A stretch of DNA of 64,000 bases from Streptomyces olivaceoviridis (lineage in GTDB: Bacteria > Actinomycetota > Actinomycetes > Streptomycetales > Streptomycetaceae). Numbering within the stretch: the first letter of the stretch is position 1; each line of letters opens with the position of its first letter. The stretch spans positions 62,001 through 126,000 of the forward strand of contig NZ_BMUI01000020.1 in NCBI RefSeq assembly GCF_014650115.1. Direction: 5' to 3'. The notes beneath the pieces are model-generated. The model saw only the letters and a program-made list of their open reading frames with translations. It was not told the DNA's origin and did no database searches. Shown piece after piece: positions 40,234-48,287 of the stretch. Position numbers and translations under genes: made by a program.

Positions 40234-42930
40234 CTAGCCGGTCTGGCTCCCGAAGAAGCCACCGTTCCCGTTCCCGTTCCCGTTCCCGTTGCCCCGGGTG
40301 TCACCGGTCCCGGTCGTATCCGTGACCGTGGGTGACGGCGACTCGCCTCCGCCCCCGTTGACACCACCTGTGTCCACGCCTCCGGCGCCATTGCCGTTGG
40401 CCCCGCCATTGCCGTTGCAGTTCGGGTCCCAGCCGAGCTGGCAGGACTCACTCACCGACGGAGACGGTGAGGTGGTCGTCTTGCTCGGCGTCGGGCTCGG
40501 CGTGTCACTGGGCGTCGGGCTCGGCGTGATGGTGACGCTCGGGGTCGGGGAGGGAGCACCCACCTCGTCCTGGACCTTGCCGATCTCGGTGGGGTCTGGG
40601 AAGCCCGGGTCGTTCTTGCCCTTGAGCGCGTCCTTCATGTACTCGGTCCACACCTGCGTCGGGATGTCACCACCGTGGATGGAGTCCACGCCCGCCGTAC
40701 CGTTCATGGACAGCAGTTCGTGGTCCTTGGGGTTCTCGCGGAACATCGCGACCGAGGTCGACAGCTGCTGGGTGTAGCCGACGAACCAGGCCGACTTGTT
40801 GCTGTCGGTGGTACCGGTCTTGCCGGCCGCGGTACGTCCCAGGGCCTTGGCGTTCTGACCCGTACCGTTCTGGATCACGTTCTCCAGGGTGTCCGTGACG
40901 TTGTGGGCCACGTTCTCCGGCATCACCTGCGTCCGCTTGGGCTTGGCGAAGCCCGGCAGTTCCTGGCCGTCCTTCTTGACGCTCGTCACCGAGTACGGAT
41001 CCGCGTGCTGGCCGGAGCCGGCGAACGTCGCGTAGGCGTCGGCCATGCGGATCGCGCTCGGCGTCGAGGTACCGATGGCGAAGGACGGGTTGAGGTCGGC
41101 GAAGCTTGCGTCGAGGATGCCGGAGGCCTTCGCGACGTCTCGGACCTTCGACATCCCCACGTCCATGCCGAGCTGCACGAACGGGGTGTTGATGGACTGC
41201 TCCATGGCCTTGCGCAGCGTGATGTAGCCCCAGGGCTTGGGGCCCTCGTTGCGCTGGTAGAAGACCGAGCCGTCCTTCTTCAGGACGTAGCTTCCGTCCT
41301 GGTTCCTCACCTTGAGCTTGTCGTTGCCGTTGTACTTGCTCAGCGGCGAGATGCCCTCACCGTCGGACTTGTAGGTGCCGTACTCCATCGCCGCGGCCAG
41401 GACGAACGGCTTCCACGTCGAGCCGACGGGGACACCCGAAGTGTCGGCGTTGTTGGTGAAGTGTCCGTTCTCGTAACCGTCACCGCCGTAGAGCGCGACG
41501 ATCGCACCGTCCTTCGGCACCACCGATGCCGCGCCGAACTGGACGTACTTGTCCAGATCGCGGTGCTTCGGGTCGAGGCGCTCCTTCTGGACCTTCTTCA
41601 CGGCGGCACTCAGGGCGTTCACACTCTTCTTGTCGAAGGTCGTGTAGATCTGGTACCCGCCCTGGTCGAACTGCGCCTCGGTGATTTTGGAGTGGTTCAG
41701 GACGTACTTCTTGGCCGTGTCGACGAGGTAGCTGATCTGGCCGGTCATGCCCTTGGTCGCCTTGCGGTCCTGGGGCTTGGGGTACTCCTTGATGGCTTCC
41801 TGGTACTGGGCGTCCGAGAGGTGCTTGTCCTTGTGCATCTCGCCGAGAATCCAGGCCCAGCGCTTCTTGGAACGCTCCCGGTTGTCCTTCGCGTTCGCCG
41901 AAGGGTCGAGGTCCGCGTTGCCGGCCGGGTCGTAGTACGTCGGGCCCTTCAGCAGCGCCGCCAGGAAGGCGCACTCACTCGGCTTGAGGTCGAGCGCGTC
42001 CTTGCCGTAGTAGGTGCGCGCGGCGGCCTGGATGCCATAGGCGCCACGGCCGTAGTACGAGGTGTTCAGATAGCCCTGAAGGATCTGCTTCTTGTCGAGC
42101 CTCGTCCCCACCTTGATGGAGATGAACATCTCCTTGAACTTGCGGGTGACGGTCTGTTCCTGGCTCAGGTAGGTGTTCTTCACGAACTGCTGGGTGATCG
42201 TCGAACCACCCTGCGTCTGACCGCCCCGGGCCATGTTGCCCAGGGCTCGGGCGATACCCATCGGGTCGACGCCTGAGTCCTGGTAGAAGCTCTTGTTCTC
42301 CGCCGAGATCACAGCCCACTGCATGGCCTCGGGGATCTTGTCGATGGTGACGTTCTGCCGGTTCACCCCGGTGCCCGTCGCCACCATCTGGCTGCCGTCG
42401 GCCCAGTAGTAGACGTTGTTCTGCGACTTGGCCGCGTCGTTCTCGTTCGGGATCGAGACCATCGCGTAGCCGACGCCGACCATCACCACCAGGCTGCCGA
42501 CGAAGCCGATGAACAGCCCGCTGACCAGCTTCCAGGACGGCACCCAGCGTTGCCAGCCGTACTTGCCGGCCCTCGGGTAGTCGATGAACCGCTTCTTGCC
42601 GGGTGCGGTCGTCGCGCGACCGCCGCCGCGCCCGGGACCGGTCGGGCCGCCCGGGCCGCCGCGCCGGCCGCCGGCGTTGTCGGCCGCTCTGCGTCGGCCA
42701 CCCTTCTGCGCGGCACGGCGGGCCTCGGCACGGCCGCCGTAGGAACGCTCCTCACCTCCCGGGTCCGTGGACTCCGACCCCGGGGAACGGGACCCATAGG
42801 AGTCGGCAGGGGACCCGGTGGCGCCTCGCGGTGCCGCACGGCGGCCGGAGGACGAGCCGGACTGGCCGCGTCGGGCCGCGGCACGTCCGCCTCCCTGCGG
42901 CTGCGGCGGTTTGCGACGGTGCTCGCTCAT
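40234..42930 (-). CDS. Class A penicillin-binding protein (transglycosylase/transpeptidase)
   Basis: An 898-residue bifunctional peptidoglycan synthase. A basic, Gly/Arg-rich cytosolic tail (1-130) leads to one membrane helix (about 133-159). The GT51 domain has ENKSFYQDSGVDPMGIARAL and QGGSTITQQFVKN. The transpeptidase has SxxK in GSTWKPF, SxN in QSINTP and KTG in AGKTGTTD. A Ser/Thr/Pro then Gly/Asn-rich extracellular tail follows. ATG 42930 has GAGGAG about 10 nt upstream. Divergent from padR. Confidence 0.94.
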   Translation of the reverse strand: MSEHRRKPPQPQGGGRAAARRGQSGSSSGRRAAPRGATGSPADSYGSRSPGSESTDPGGEERSYGGRAEARRAAQKGGRRRAADNAGGRRGGPGGPTGPGRGGGRATTAPGKKRFIDYPRAGKYGWQRWVPSWKLVSGLFIGFVGSLVVMVGVGYAMVSIPNENDAAKSQNNVYYWADGSQMVATGTGVNRQNVTIDKIPEAMQWAVISAENKSFYQDSGVDPMGIARALGNMARGGQTQGGSTITQQFVKNTYLSQEQTVTRKFKEMFISIKVGTRLDKKQILQGYLNTSYYGRGAYGIQAAARTYYGKDALDLKPSECAFLAALLKGPTYYDPAGNADLDPSANAKDNRERSKKRWAWILGEMHKDKHLSDAQYQEAIKEYPKPQDRKATKGMTGQISYLVDTAKKYVLNHSKITEAQFDQGGYQIYTTFDKKSVNALSAAVKKVQKERLDPKHRDLDKYVQFGAASVVPKDGAIVALYGGDGYENGHFTNNADTSGVPVGSTWKPFVLAAAMEYGTYKSDGEGISPLSKYNGNDKLKVRNQDGSYVLKKDGSVFYQRNEGPKPWGYITLRKAMEQSINTPFVQLGMDVGMSKVRDVAKASGILDASFADLNPSFAIGTSTPSAIRMADAYATFAGSGQHADPYSVTSVKKDGQELPGFAKPKRTQVMPENVAHNVTDTLENVIQNGTGQNAKALGRTAAGKTGTTDSNKSAWFVGYTQQLSTSVAMFRENPKDHELLSMNGTAGVDSIHGGDIPTQVWTEYMKDALKGKNDPGFPDPTEIGKVQDEVGAPSPTPSVTITPSPTPSDTPSPTPSKTTTSPSPSVSESCQLGWDPNCNGNGGANGNGAGGVDTGGVNGGGGESPSPTVTDTTGTGDTRGNGNGNGNGNGGFFGSQTG
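40264..40287. repeat. Hexanucleotide microsatellite GTTCCC x4
   Basis: Four exact GTTCCC units plus a decayed unit at the 3' end of the PBP gene, encoding Asn-Gly repeats in its extracellular tail. Copy number may vary by slippage without changing frame. Confidence 0.8.
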
Positions 42931-43325
42931 CGAACGATTACTCCTCGGGCAGGCGCACCCGTGCGCGCCTGGAACGGCGGCTGATTTCCGGTCCCCCCGA
43001 AGTACGGATGTGGTCGGTCCTGCATTCACCCGTACTGCACCAGGGACGAAGACGCTCCCCAGGCATCACGCGGTTCCCGGTGGTGTCATGCCGCACAGAC
43101 TACGCACCACCAAAACGCGCCGAGCTCCGAAGTTCACCCCAAAACAGGCAAGTTGCCTCCAATGAAACGGTGATGTGATCCCGTTCACCACCGCCCCTCT
43201 TGTCGCGTGCGGGAGGCCGTTCTATCGTGCTGATGTATCGAGTCGATACATCAGCACGAGATAAAGACGCTGCCAAGCGGTGCGAGACCTGCGGGACGGT
43301 CCTGCGGGGCCGAGAGGAGGCGACG
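42931..43325. other. Divergent PBP/padR intergenic region
   Basis: About 395 bp with no credible gene. The PBP Shine-Dalgarno (GAGGAG, minus strand) is at the left end and the 33-bp padR operator at 43226-43258. An imperfect dyad CGGTGATG...TTCACCACCG lies near 43169-43194. No clear promoter hexamers were assigned for the PBP gene. Confidence 0.6.
43226..43258. promoter_or_regulatory. 33-bp perfect palindrome, probable PadR operator
   Basis: Arms of 16 bp around one central G, with core ATGTATCGAGTCGATACAT (43233-43251). The ATGT-N11-ACAT core resembles the ATGT...ACAT sites of PadR regulators. It lies about 70 bp before padR, so autoregulation is likely. Confidence 0.85.
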
Positions 43326-44009
43326 ATGAGCCGGCGCTCCGGCATTCTTGAGTTCGCCGTGCTCGGCCTGCTCCGGGAGTCCCCGATGCACGGCTACGAG
43401 CTGCGCAAACGACTCAACACGTCACTGGGTGTGTTCCGCGCGTTCAGCTACGGGACGCTGTACCCCTGCCTCAAGACGCTGGTCGCCAACGGCTGGCTGA
43501 TCGAGGAACCCGGGAACACCCACGACGAGGCACTCGCCGCTCCCCTCGCCGGACGCCGCGCCAAGATCGTTTACCGGCTGACCGCGGAAGGCAAGGAGCA
43601 CTTCGAGGAACTGCTCTCGCAGACCGGTCCCGACGCGTACGAGGACGAGCACTTCGCCGCACGGTTCGCCTTCTTCGGGCAGACCTCGCGCGATGTGCGC
43701 ATGCGCGTCCTGGAGGGCCGGCGCAGCCGCCTGGAGGAGCGCCTGGAGAAGATGCGCGCCTCCCTGGCGCGCACCCGGGAGCGCCTCGACGACTACACGC
43801 TTGAGCTCCAGCGCCACGGGATGGAGTCCGTGGAGCGCGAAGTGCGCTGGCTGAACGAGCTCATCGAGAGCGAGCGGGCCGGGCGGGACCTGAGGGGTTC
43901 CGAGTCCGGGGGGTCCGCTCAGCAGGACACCACCACTGGATCGACGGGCGGCCTGCCCCGTCCCGGGGACACCCCGCGGACGGATACGCCCGACGACACC
44001 GCCACGTGA
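43326..44009 (+). CDS. PadR-family transcriptional regulator
   Basis: A 227-residue PadR regulator. The winged helix is ILEFAVLGLLRESPMHGYELRKRL...SYGTLYPCLKTLVANGWL, followed by a long C-terminal dimerisation helix region (LEERLEKMRASLARTRERLDDY) and a Ser/Thr-rich tail. Probably a repressor of itself and of the following inositol-phosphate synthase gene 43 bp downstream. GAGGAGG precedes ATG 43326. An upstream reading to 43200 would cross the operator and was rejected. Confidence 0.88.
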   Translation: MSRRSGILEFAVLGLLRESPMHGYELRKRLNTSLGVFRAFSYGTLYPCLKTLVANGWLIEEPGNTHDEALAAPLAGRRAKIVYRLTAEGKEHFEELLSQTGPDAYEDEHFAARFAFFGQTSRDVRMRVLEGRRSRLEERLEKMRASLARTRERLDDYTLELQRHGMESVEREVRWLNELIESERAGRDLRGSESGGSAQQDTTTGSTGGLPRPGDTPRTDTPDDTAT

Positions 44010-44052
44010 GTCCCAGTCGGGGCCTCACTCGTACACACAGGGAGCAACCGGA

Positions 44053-45135
44053 ATGGGTTCGGTTCGCGTAGCCATCGTCGGCGTGGGCAACTGCGCCGCG
44101 TCGCTGGTGCAGGGAGTCGAGTACTACAAGGACGCCGACCCGGCGTCCAAGGTCCCCGGCCTGATGCACGTGCAGTTCGGTGACTACCACGTCCGCGACG
44201 TCGAGTTCGTCGCCGCGTTCGACGTCGACGCCAAGAAGGTCGGGCTTGACCTCGCGGACGCCATCGGCGCCTCCGAGAACAACACGATCAAGATCTGCGA
44301 CGTGCCCACCACCGGTGTCACCGTCCAGCGCGGCCACACCCTCGACGGCCTCGGCAAGTACTACCGCGCCACCATCGAGGAGTCGGACGCCGAGCCGGTC
44401 GACGTCGTCCAGGTCCTGAAGGACAAGCAGGTCGACGTCCTGGTCTGCTACCTGCCCGTCGGTTCCGAGGACGCGGCGAAGTTCTACGCCCAGTGCGCCA
44501 TCGACGCCAAGGTCGCCTTCGTCAACGCCCTCCCGGTCTTCATCGCCGGCACCAAGGAGTGGGCGGACAAGTTCACCGAGGCCGGCGTGCCGATCGTCGG
44601 TGACGACATCAAGTCCCAGGTCGGCGCCACCATCACGCACCGCGTCATGGCGAAGCTGTTCGAGGACCGCGGTGTCATCCTCGACCGCACGATGCAGCTG
44701 AACGTCGGCGGCAACATGGACTTCAAGAACATGCTGGAGCGCGAGCGCCTGGAGTCCAAGAAGATCTCCAAGACGCAGGCCGTCACCTCCCAGATCCCCG
44801 ACCGGGACCTCGGCGAGAAGAACGTCCACATCGGCCCGTCCGACTACGTGGCCTGGCTGGACGACCGCAAGTGGGCCTACGTCCGCCTGGAGGGTCGCGC
44901 GTTCGGTGACGTCCCGCTGAACCTGGAGTACAAGCTGGAGGTCTGGGACTCCCCGAACTCCGCCGGTGTCATCATCGACGCGCTGCGCGCCGCGAAGATC
45001 GCCAAGGACCGCGGCATCGGTGGCCCGATCCTGTCCGCCTCCTCGTACTTCATGAAGTCCCCGCCGGTCCAGTACTTCGACGACGAGGCCCGCGAGAACG
45101 TCGAGAAGTTCATCCGCGGCGAGGTCGAGCGCTAA
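44053..45135 (+). CDS. ino1: Inositol-3-phosphate synthase
   Basis: A 360-residue actinobacterial-type myo-inositol-1-phosphate synthase, converting glucose-6-phosphate with NAD as a recycled cofactor. The Rossmann motif is VAIVGVGNCAASLVQG. The active-site region is GDDIKSQVGATITHR with MQLNVGGNMDFKNM. It supplies inositol for mycothiol and phosphatidylinositol. It lies directly behind padR, which probably controls it, and ends in a strong terminator. Confidence 0.95.
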   Translation: MGSVRVAIVGVGNCAASLVQGVEYYKDADPASKVPGLMHVQFGDYHVRDVEFVAAFDVDAKKVGLDLADAIGASENNTIKICDVPTTGVTVQRGHTLDGLGKYYRATIEESDAEPVDVVQVLKDKQVDVLVCYLPVGSEDAAKFYAQCAIDAKVAFVNALPVFIAGTKEWADKFTEAGVPIVGDDIKSQVGATITHRVMAKLFEDRGVILDRTMQLNVGGNMDFKNMLERERLESKKISKTQAVTSQIPDRDLGEKNVHIGPSDYVAWLDDRKWAYVRLEGRAFGDVPLNLEYKLEVWDSPNSAGVIIDALRAAKIAKDRGIGGPILSASSYFMKSPPVQYFDDEARENVEKFIRGEVER

Positions 45136-45179
45136 GGCGCCCGGCGCCGCTCGCACGAGAACGCTCCTGCCAGGGCTGT

Positions 45180-45213
45180 GAAGGTCCCCGGGTCCCGCGA
45201 CCCGGGGACCTTC
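45180..45213 (+). terminator. Terminator after inositol-phosphate synthase
   Basis: Perfect 15-bp stem GAAGGTCCCCGGGTC / GACCCGGGGACCTTC with a 4-base loop. Confidence 0.9.
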
Positions 45214-45235
45214 CGCATGTGTGAGGGTGTGATCC

Positions 45236-46498
45236 ATGCCCGTCGTCCGTGACCTGCGCGTCCTGCTGCGCCTGGGAAACTTCCGGCGCCTGCTGTACGT
45301 CCGCCTCCTGTCCCAGGGCGCCGACGGCGTCTACCAGGTCGCACTCGCCGCGTACGTCGTCTTCTCCCCGGAGAAGCAGACCTCGGCCACCGCGATCGCC
45401 TCGGCGATGGCGGTCCTGCTGCTCCCCTATTCACTGGTCGGACCGTTCGCCGGTGTCCTGCTGGACCGCTGGCGACGCCGGCAGGTCTTCGTGTACGGCA
45501 ATCTGCTGCGCGCCCTGCTGGCCGCGGCCACCGCCGCGCTGATGCTCGGCCACGCTCCGGACTGGCTCTTCTACGTGTCCGCGCTGTGCGTCACGGCCGT
45601 CAACCGCTTCGTCCTCGCGGGGCTGTCCGCCGCCCTGCCACGGGTCGTCGACACCGAGCGCCTGGTACTGGCCAACTCCCTCTCCCCGACCGCCGGCACC
45701 CTCGCCGCGACGGTCGGCGGAGCCCTGGCCTTCGGCGTGCGGATCGTGGCATCGGACTCCGACGCGGCGGTGGTGGTGCTCGGCGCCTTCCTGTACCTGT
45801 GCGCGAGCCTCGCGTCCCTCCGCATGGCACCCGGCCTGCTCGGCCCCGACCGGCACCCGGCCCGGCCCCGTCTCGGCGTGGCGCTCGCCACGACGGCACG
45901 CGAGCTGCTGGCGGCCATGGGGCACCTGGCCGCGCCGAGGCGCAGGGAAGCGGCCTGGGCTCTGGGCGCGATGACGCTGATGCGCTTCTGTTACGGCGCC
46001 CTCCTCGTTCTGCTGCTCATGCTCTGCCGCTATGCCCTGGCCGACACCCCCGAGGAAGGGCTGCGGCTCCTCGGGCCGGCGCTGGCGTTGTCCGGCGCGG
46101 GATTCTTCGCGGCGGCCGTGGTGACGCCGTGGGCGGCGGGGCGGCTCGGGCCCATCCGCTGGATCATGGTGTGCTCGGGCGCGGCCATGGTGCTGGAACC
46201 CGCCCTGGGCCTGCCCTTCGCCACCGGTCCGCTCATGGTCGCGGCCTTCGTTCTCGGCCTGATCACCCAGGGCGCAAAGATTGCCACGGACACGATCGTC
46301 CAGTCCTGCGTCGAGGACGGCTTCCGCGGCCGGGTCTTCTCCGTGTACGACGTGCTCTTCAACGTCGCTTTCGTCGGCGCCGCGGGAGTGGCGGCTCTGA
46401 TGCTTCCGCCGGACGGCCGCTCGACCGTGCTGGTGACTCTCGTCGCCGTCATCTACGGCGTGATCGCCGCCGGGCTGGCTCGCTTCGCACGCCGGTAG
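45236..46498 (+). CDS. MFS transporter
   Basis: A 420-residue major facilitator protein of about 12 helices. The N-terminus FRRLLYVRLLSQGADGVYQVALAAYVV and the loop GVLLDRWRRRQVFVYGNLLRA resemble the MFS_3/enterobactin-exporter-like group. The substrate is unknown. GAGGG precedes ATG 45236. Its end is followed by a 38-bp parS-centred palindrome, placing it convergent with pcnA. Confidence 0.82.
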   Translation: MPVVRDLRVLLRLGNFRRLLYVRLLSQGADGVYQVALAAYVVFSPEKQTSATAIASAMAVLLLPYSLVGPFAGVLLDRWRRRQVFVYGNLLRALLAAATAALMLGHAPDWLFYVSALCVTAVNRFVLAGLSAALPRVVDTERLVLANSLSPTAGTLAATVGGALAFGVRIVASDSDAAVVVLGAFLYLCASLASLRMAPGLLGPDRHPARPRLGVALATTARELLAAMGHLAAPRRREAAWALGAMTLMRFCYGALLVLLLMLCRYALADTPEEGLRLLGPALALSGAGFFAAAVVTPWAAGRLGPIRWIMVCSGAAMVLEPALGLPFATGPLMVAAFVLGLITQGAKIATDTIVQSCVEDGFRGRVFSVYDVLFNVAFVGAAGVAALMLPPDGRSTVLVTLVAVIYGVIAAGLARFARR

Positions 46499-46504
46499 TA
46501 CAGA

Positions 46505-46542
46505 CCGAGGGGCGATGTTTCACGTGAAACATCGCCCCTCGG
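46505..46542. terminator. 38-bp perfect palindrome with parS core (bidirectional terminator)
   Basis: Twelve-base arms CCGAGGGGCGAT / ATCGCCCCTCGG flank parS site 10 without a mismatch, between the convergent MFS and pcnA genes. The longest of three such chimeras in the window. Confidence 0.8.
46517..46530. other. parS site 10 (exact)
   Basis: Perfect GTTTCACGTGAAAC at the centre of the 38-bp palindrome, 45 bp from parS site 11. Confidence 0.93.
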
Positions 46543-46561
46543 TGTCTCCGTCCCGACGACC

Positions 46562-46575
46562 GTTTCACGTGAAAC
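46562..46575. other. parS site 11 (exact)
   Basis: Perfect GTTTCACGTGAAAC just past the pcnA stop. With site 10 it makes the second close parS pair of the window. Confidence 0.93.
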
Positions 46576-46590
46576 ATCGTCCGGACCGAC

Positions 46591-48033
46591 TCAGCTCTGC
46601 TCGGCCCACCACTCCTTGAGCGCCGTCACCGCGGTGTCGCGCCCCATCGGGCCGTTCTCCAGGCGCAGCTCCAGCATGTGCTTGTACGCCTTGCCGACGG
46701 CCGGGCCGGGACCGATACCCAGGATCTCCATGATCTGGTTGCCGTCGAGGTCGGGACGGATCGCGTCGAGCTCCTCCTGCTCCTGAAGCTGGGCGATGCG
46801 CTCCTCCAGGCCGTCGTAGGCCCGGGACAGTGCCACCGCCTTGCGCTTGTTGCGCGTGGTGCAGTCGGAACGGGTCAGCTTGTGCAGGCGGTCCAGCAGC
46901 GGGCCCGCGTCACGGACGTACCGGCGGACAGCCGAGTCCGTCCACTCCCCGGTTCCGTAGCCGTGGAAGCGCAGGTGGAGTTCGACCAGCCGTGAGACGT
47001 CCTTCACCAGCTCGTTGGAGTACTTCAAGGCGGTCATGCGCTTCTTGGTCATCTTGGCGCCGACCACCTCGTGGTGGTGGAAGGAGACCCGGCCGTCCTG
47101 CTCGAAGCGGCGGGTACGTGGCTTGCCGATGTCGTGCAGCAGCGCGGCCAGACGGAGGGTGAGGTCCGGGCCGTCCTCCTCCAGTGCGATCGCCTGCTCC
47201 AGGACGATCAGCGTGTGCTCGTAGACGTCCTTGTGCCGGTGATGCTCGTCCCTCTCCAGCCGCAATGCCGGCAGCTCGGGCAGGACATGCCCGGCGAGCC
47301 CGGTGTCGACGAGCAGGCTCAGCCCCTTGCGCGGGTGCGCGGAGAGGATCAGCTTGTTCAGTTCGTCCCGGACCCGCTCGGCCGAGACGATCTCGATCCG
47401 ACCGGCCATCTCCGTCATGGCGGTGACGACCTCGGGGGCGACCTCGAAGTCCAGCTGGGCGGCGAACCGGGCGGCCCGCATCATGCGCAGGGGATCGTCC
47501 GAGAACGACTCCTCGGGCGTACCCGGCGTCCGCAGGACACGCGCCGCGAGATCCTCCAGTCCGCCGTGCGGGTCGATGAACTCCTTCGCCGGCAGCGCCA
47601 CGGCCATCGCGTTGACCGTGAAGTCGCGGCGGACCAGATCCTCCTCAATGGAGTCGCCGTACGACACCTCCGGCTTGCGCGAGGCGCGGTCGTAGGCCTC
47701 GGACCGGTAGGTGGTGATCTCGATCTGGTAGCCGCCCTTGTGCGCGCCGACCGTGCCGAAGGCGATGCCCACCTCCCAGACGGCGTCCGCCCAGGGCCGG
47801 ACGATCTTCAGTACGTCCTCGGGACGGGCGTCGGTGGTGAAGTCCAGGTCGTTGCCGAGCCGGCCGAGCAACGCGTCGCGGACCGATCCGCCGACCAGGG
47901 CGAGCGAGAAGCCCGCTTCCTGGAATCGGCGGGCGAGGTCGTCGGCGACCGGGGCCACCCGCAGCAGCTCGGCGACCGCGCGCTGCTGCGCCTGGCTCAG
48001 GGCGGAGGGAGTGTCTTCGTTCGGGTTCGGCAC
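46591..48033 (-). CDS. pcnA: CCA tRNA nucleotidyltransferase / poly(A)-polymerase family, HD-type
   Basis: A 480-residue class II nucleotidyltransferase. The head has LVGGSVRDALLGRLGNDLDFTTDARP (the DxD metal site). RRDFTVNAMAV and the DPLRMMRAARFAAQL neck follow, then a C-terminal HD domain with AALLHDIGKPRT. It adds or repairs 3'-CCA on tRNA. GTG 48033 has no Shine-Dalgarno, but TACCCT 8-14 bases upstream (minus strand, 48042-48047) is a good -10, so the mRNA is probably leaderless. Confidence 0.93.
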   Translation of the reverse strand: MPNPNEDTPSALSQAQQRAVAELLRVAPVADDLARRFQEAGFSLALVGGSVRDALLGRLGNDLDFTTDARPEDVLKIVRPWADAVWEVGIAFGTVGAHKGGYQIEITTYRSEAYDRASRKPEVSYGDSIEEDLVRRDFTVNAMAVALPAKEFIDPHGGLEDLAARVLRTPGTPEESFSDDPLRMMRAARFAAQLDFEVAPEVVTAMTEMAGRIEIVSAERVRDELNKLILSAHPRKGLSLLVDTGLAGHVLPELPALRLERDEHHRHKDVYEHTLIVLEQAIALEEDGPDLTLRLAALLHDIGKPRTRRFEQDGRVSFHHHEVVGAKMTKKRMTALKYSNELVKDVSRLVELHLRFHGYGTGEWTDSAVRRYVRDAGPLLDRLHKLTRSDCTTRNKRKAVALSRAYDGLEERIAQLQEQEELDAIRPDLDGNQIMEILGIGPGPAVGKAYKHMLELRLENGPMGRDTAVTALKEWWAEQS

Positions 48034-48287
48034 AACAGAAGAGGGTACGTGCCCCGCGCGACCAGAGGCGCCCCCATGACGGTGCGGACAGCTCCCGGCA
48101 TACCCGTGCAAGCGCTGCTCTTGCGGCGTACGGCCGCTCTCCCCTCGATACTGGATATAGGGGACGGGTCACGGTTGTTCTTCGAGCTTGTGGAGGAGAC
48201 CGCGGCACTTCCCTTCAGCGCACATCGTTACCATGCGTGGACGCACATTCCGACGACCACTGACGACGACGAGGGACGGGCGAGCGC

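Noticed and set aside
48034..48287. Possible mutT4-like gene between pcnA and DUF6049
   Set aside because: Short open frames exist, but none shows a NUDIX box or good coding composition.
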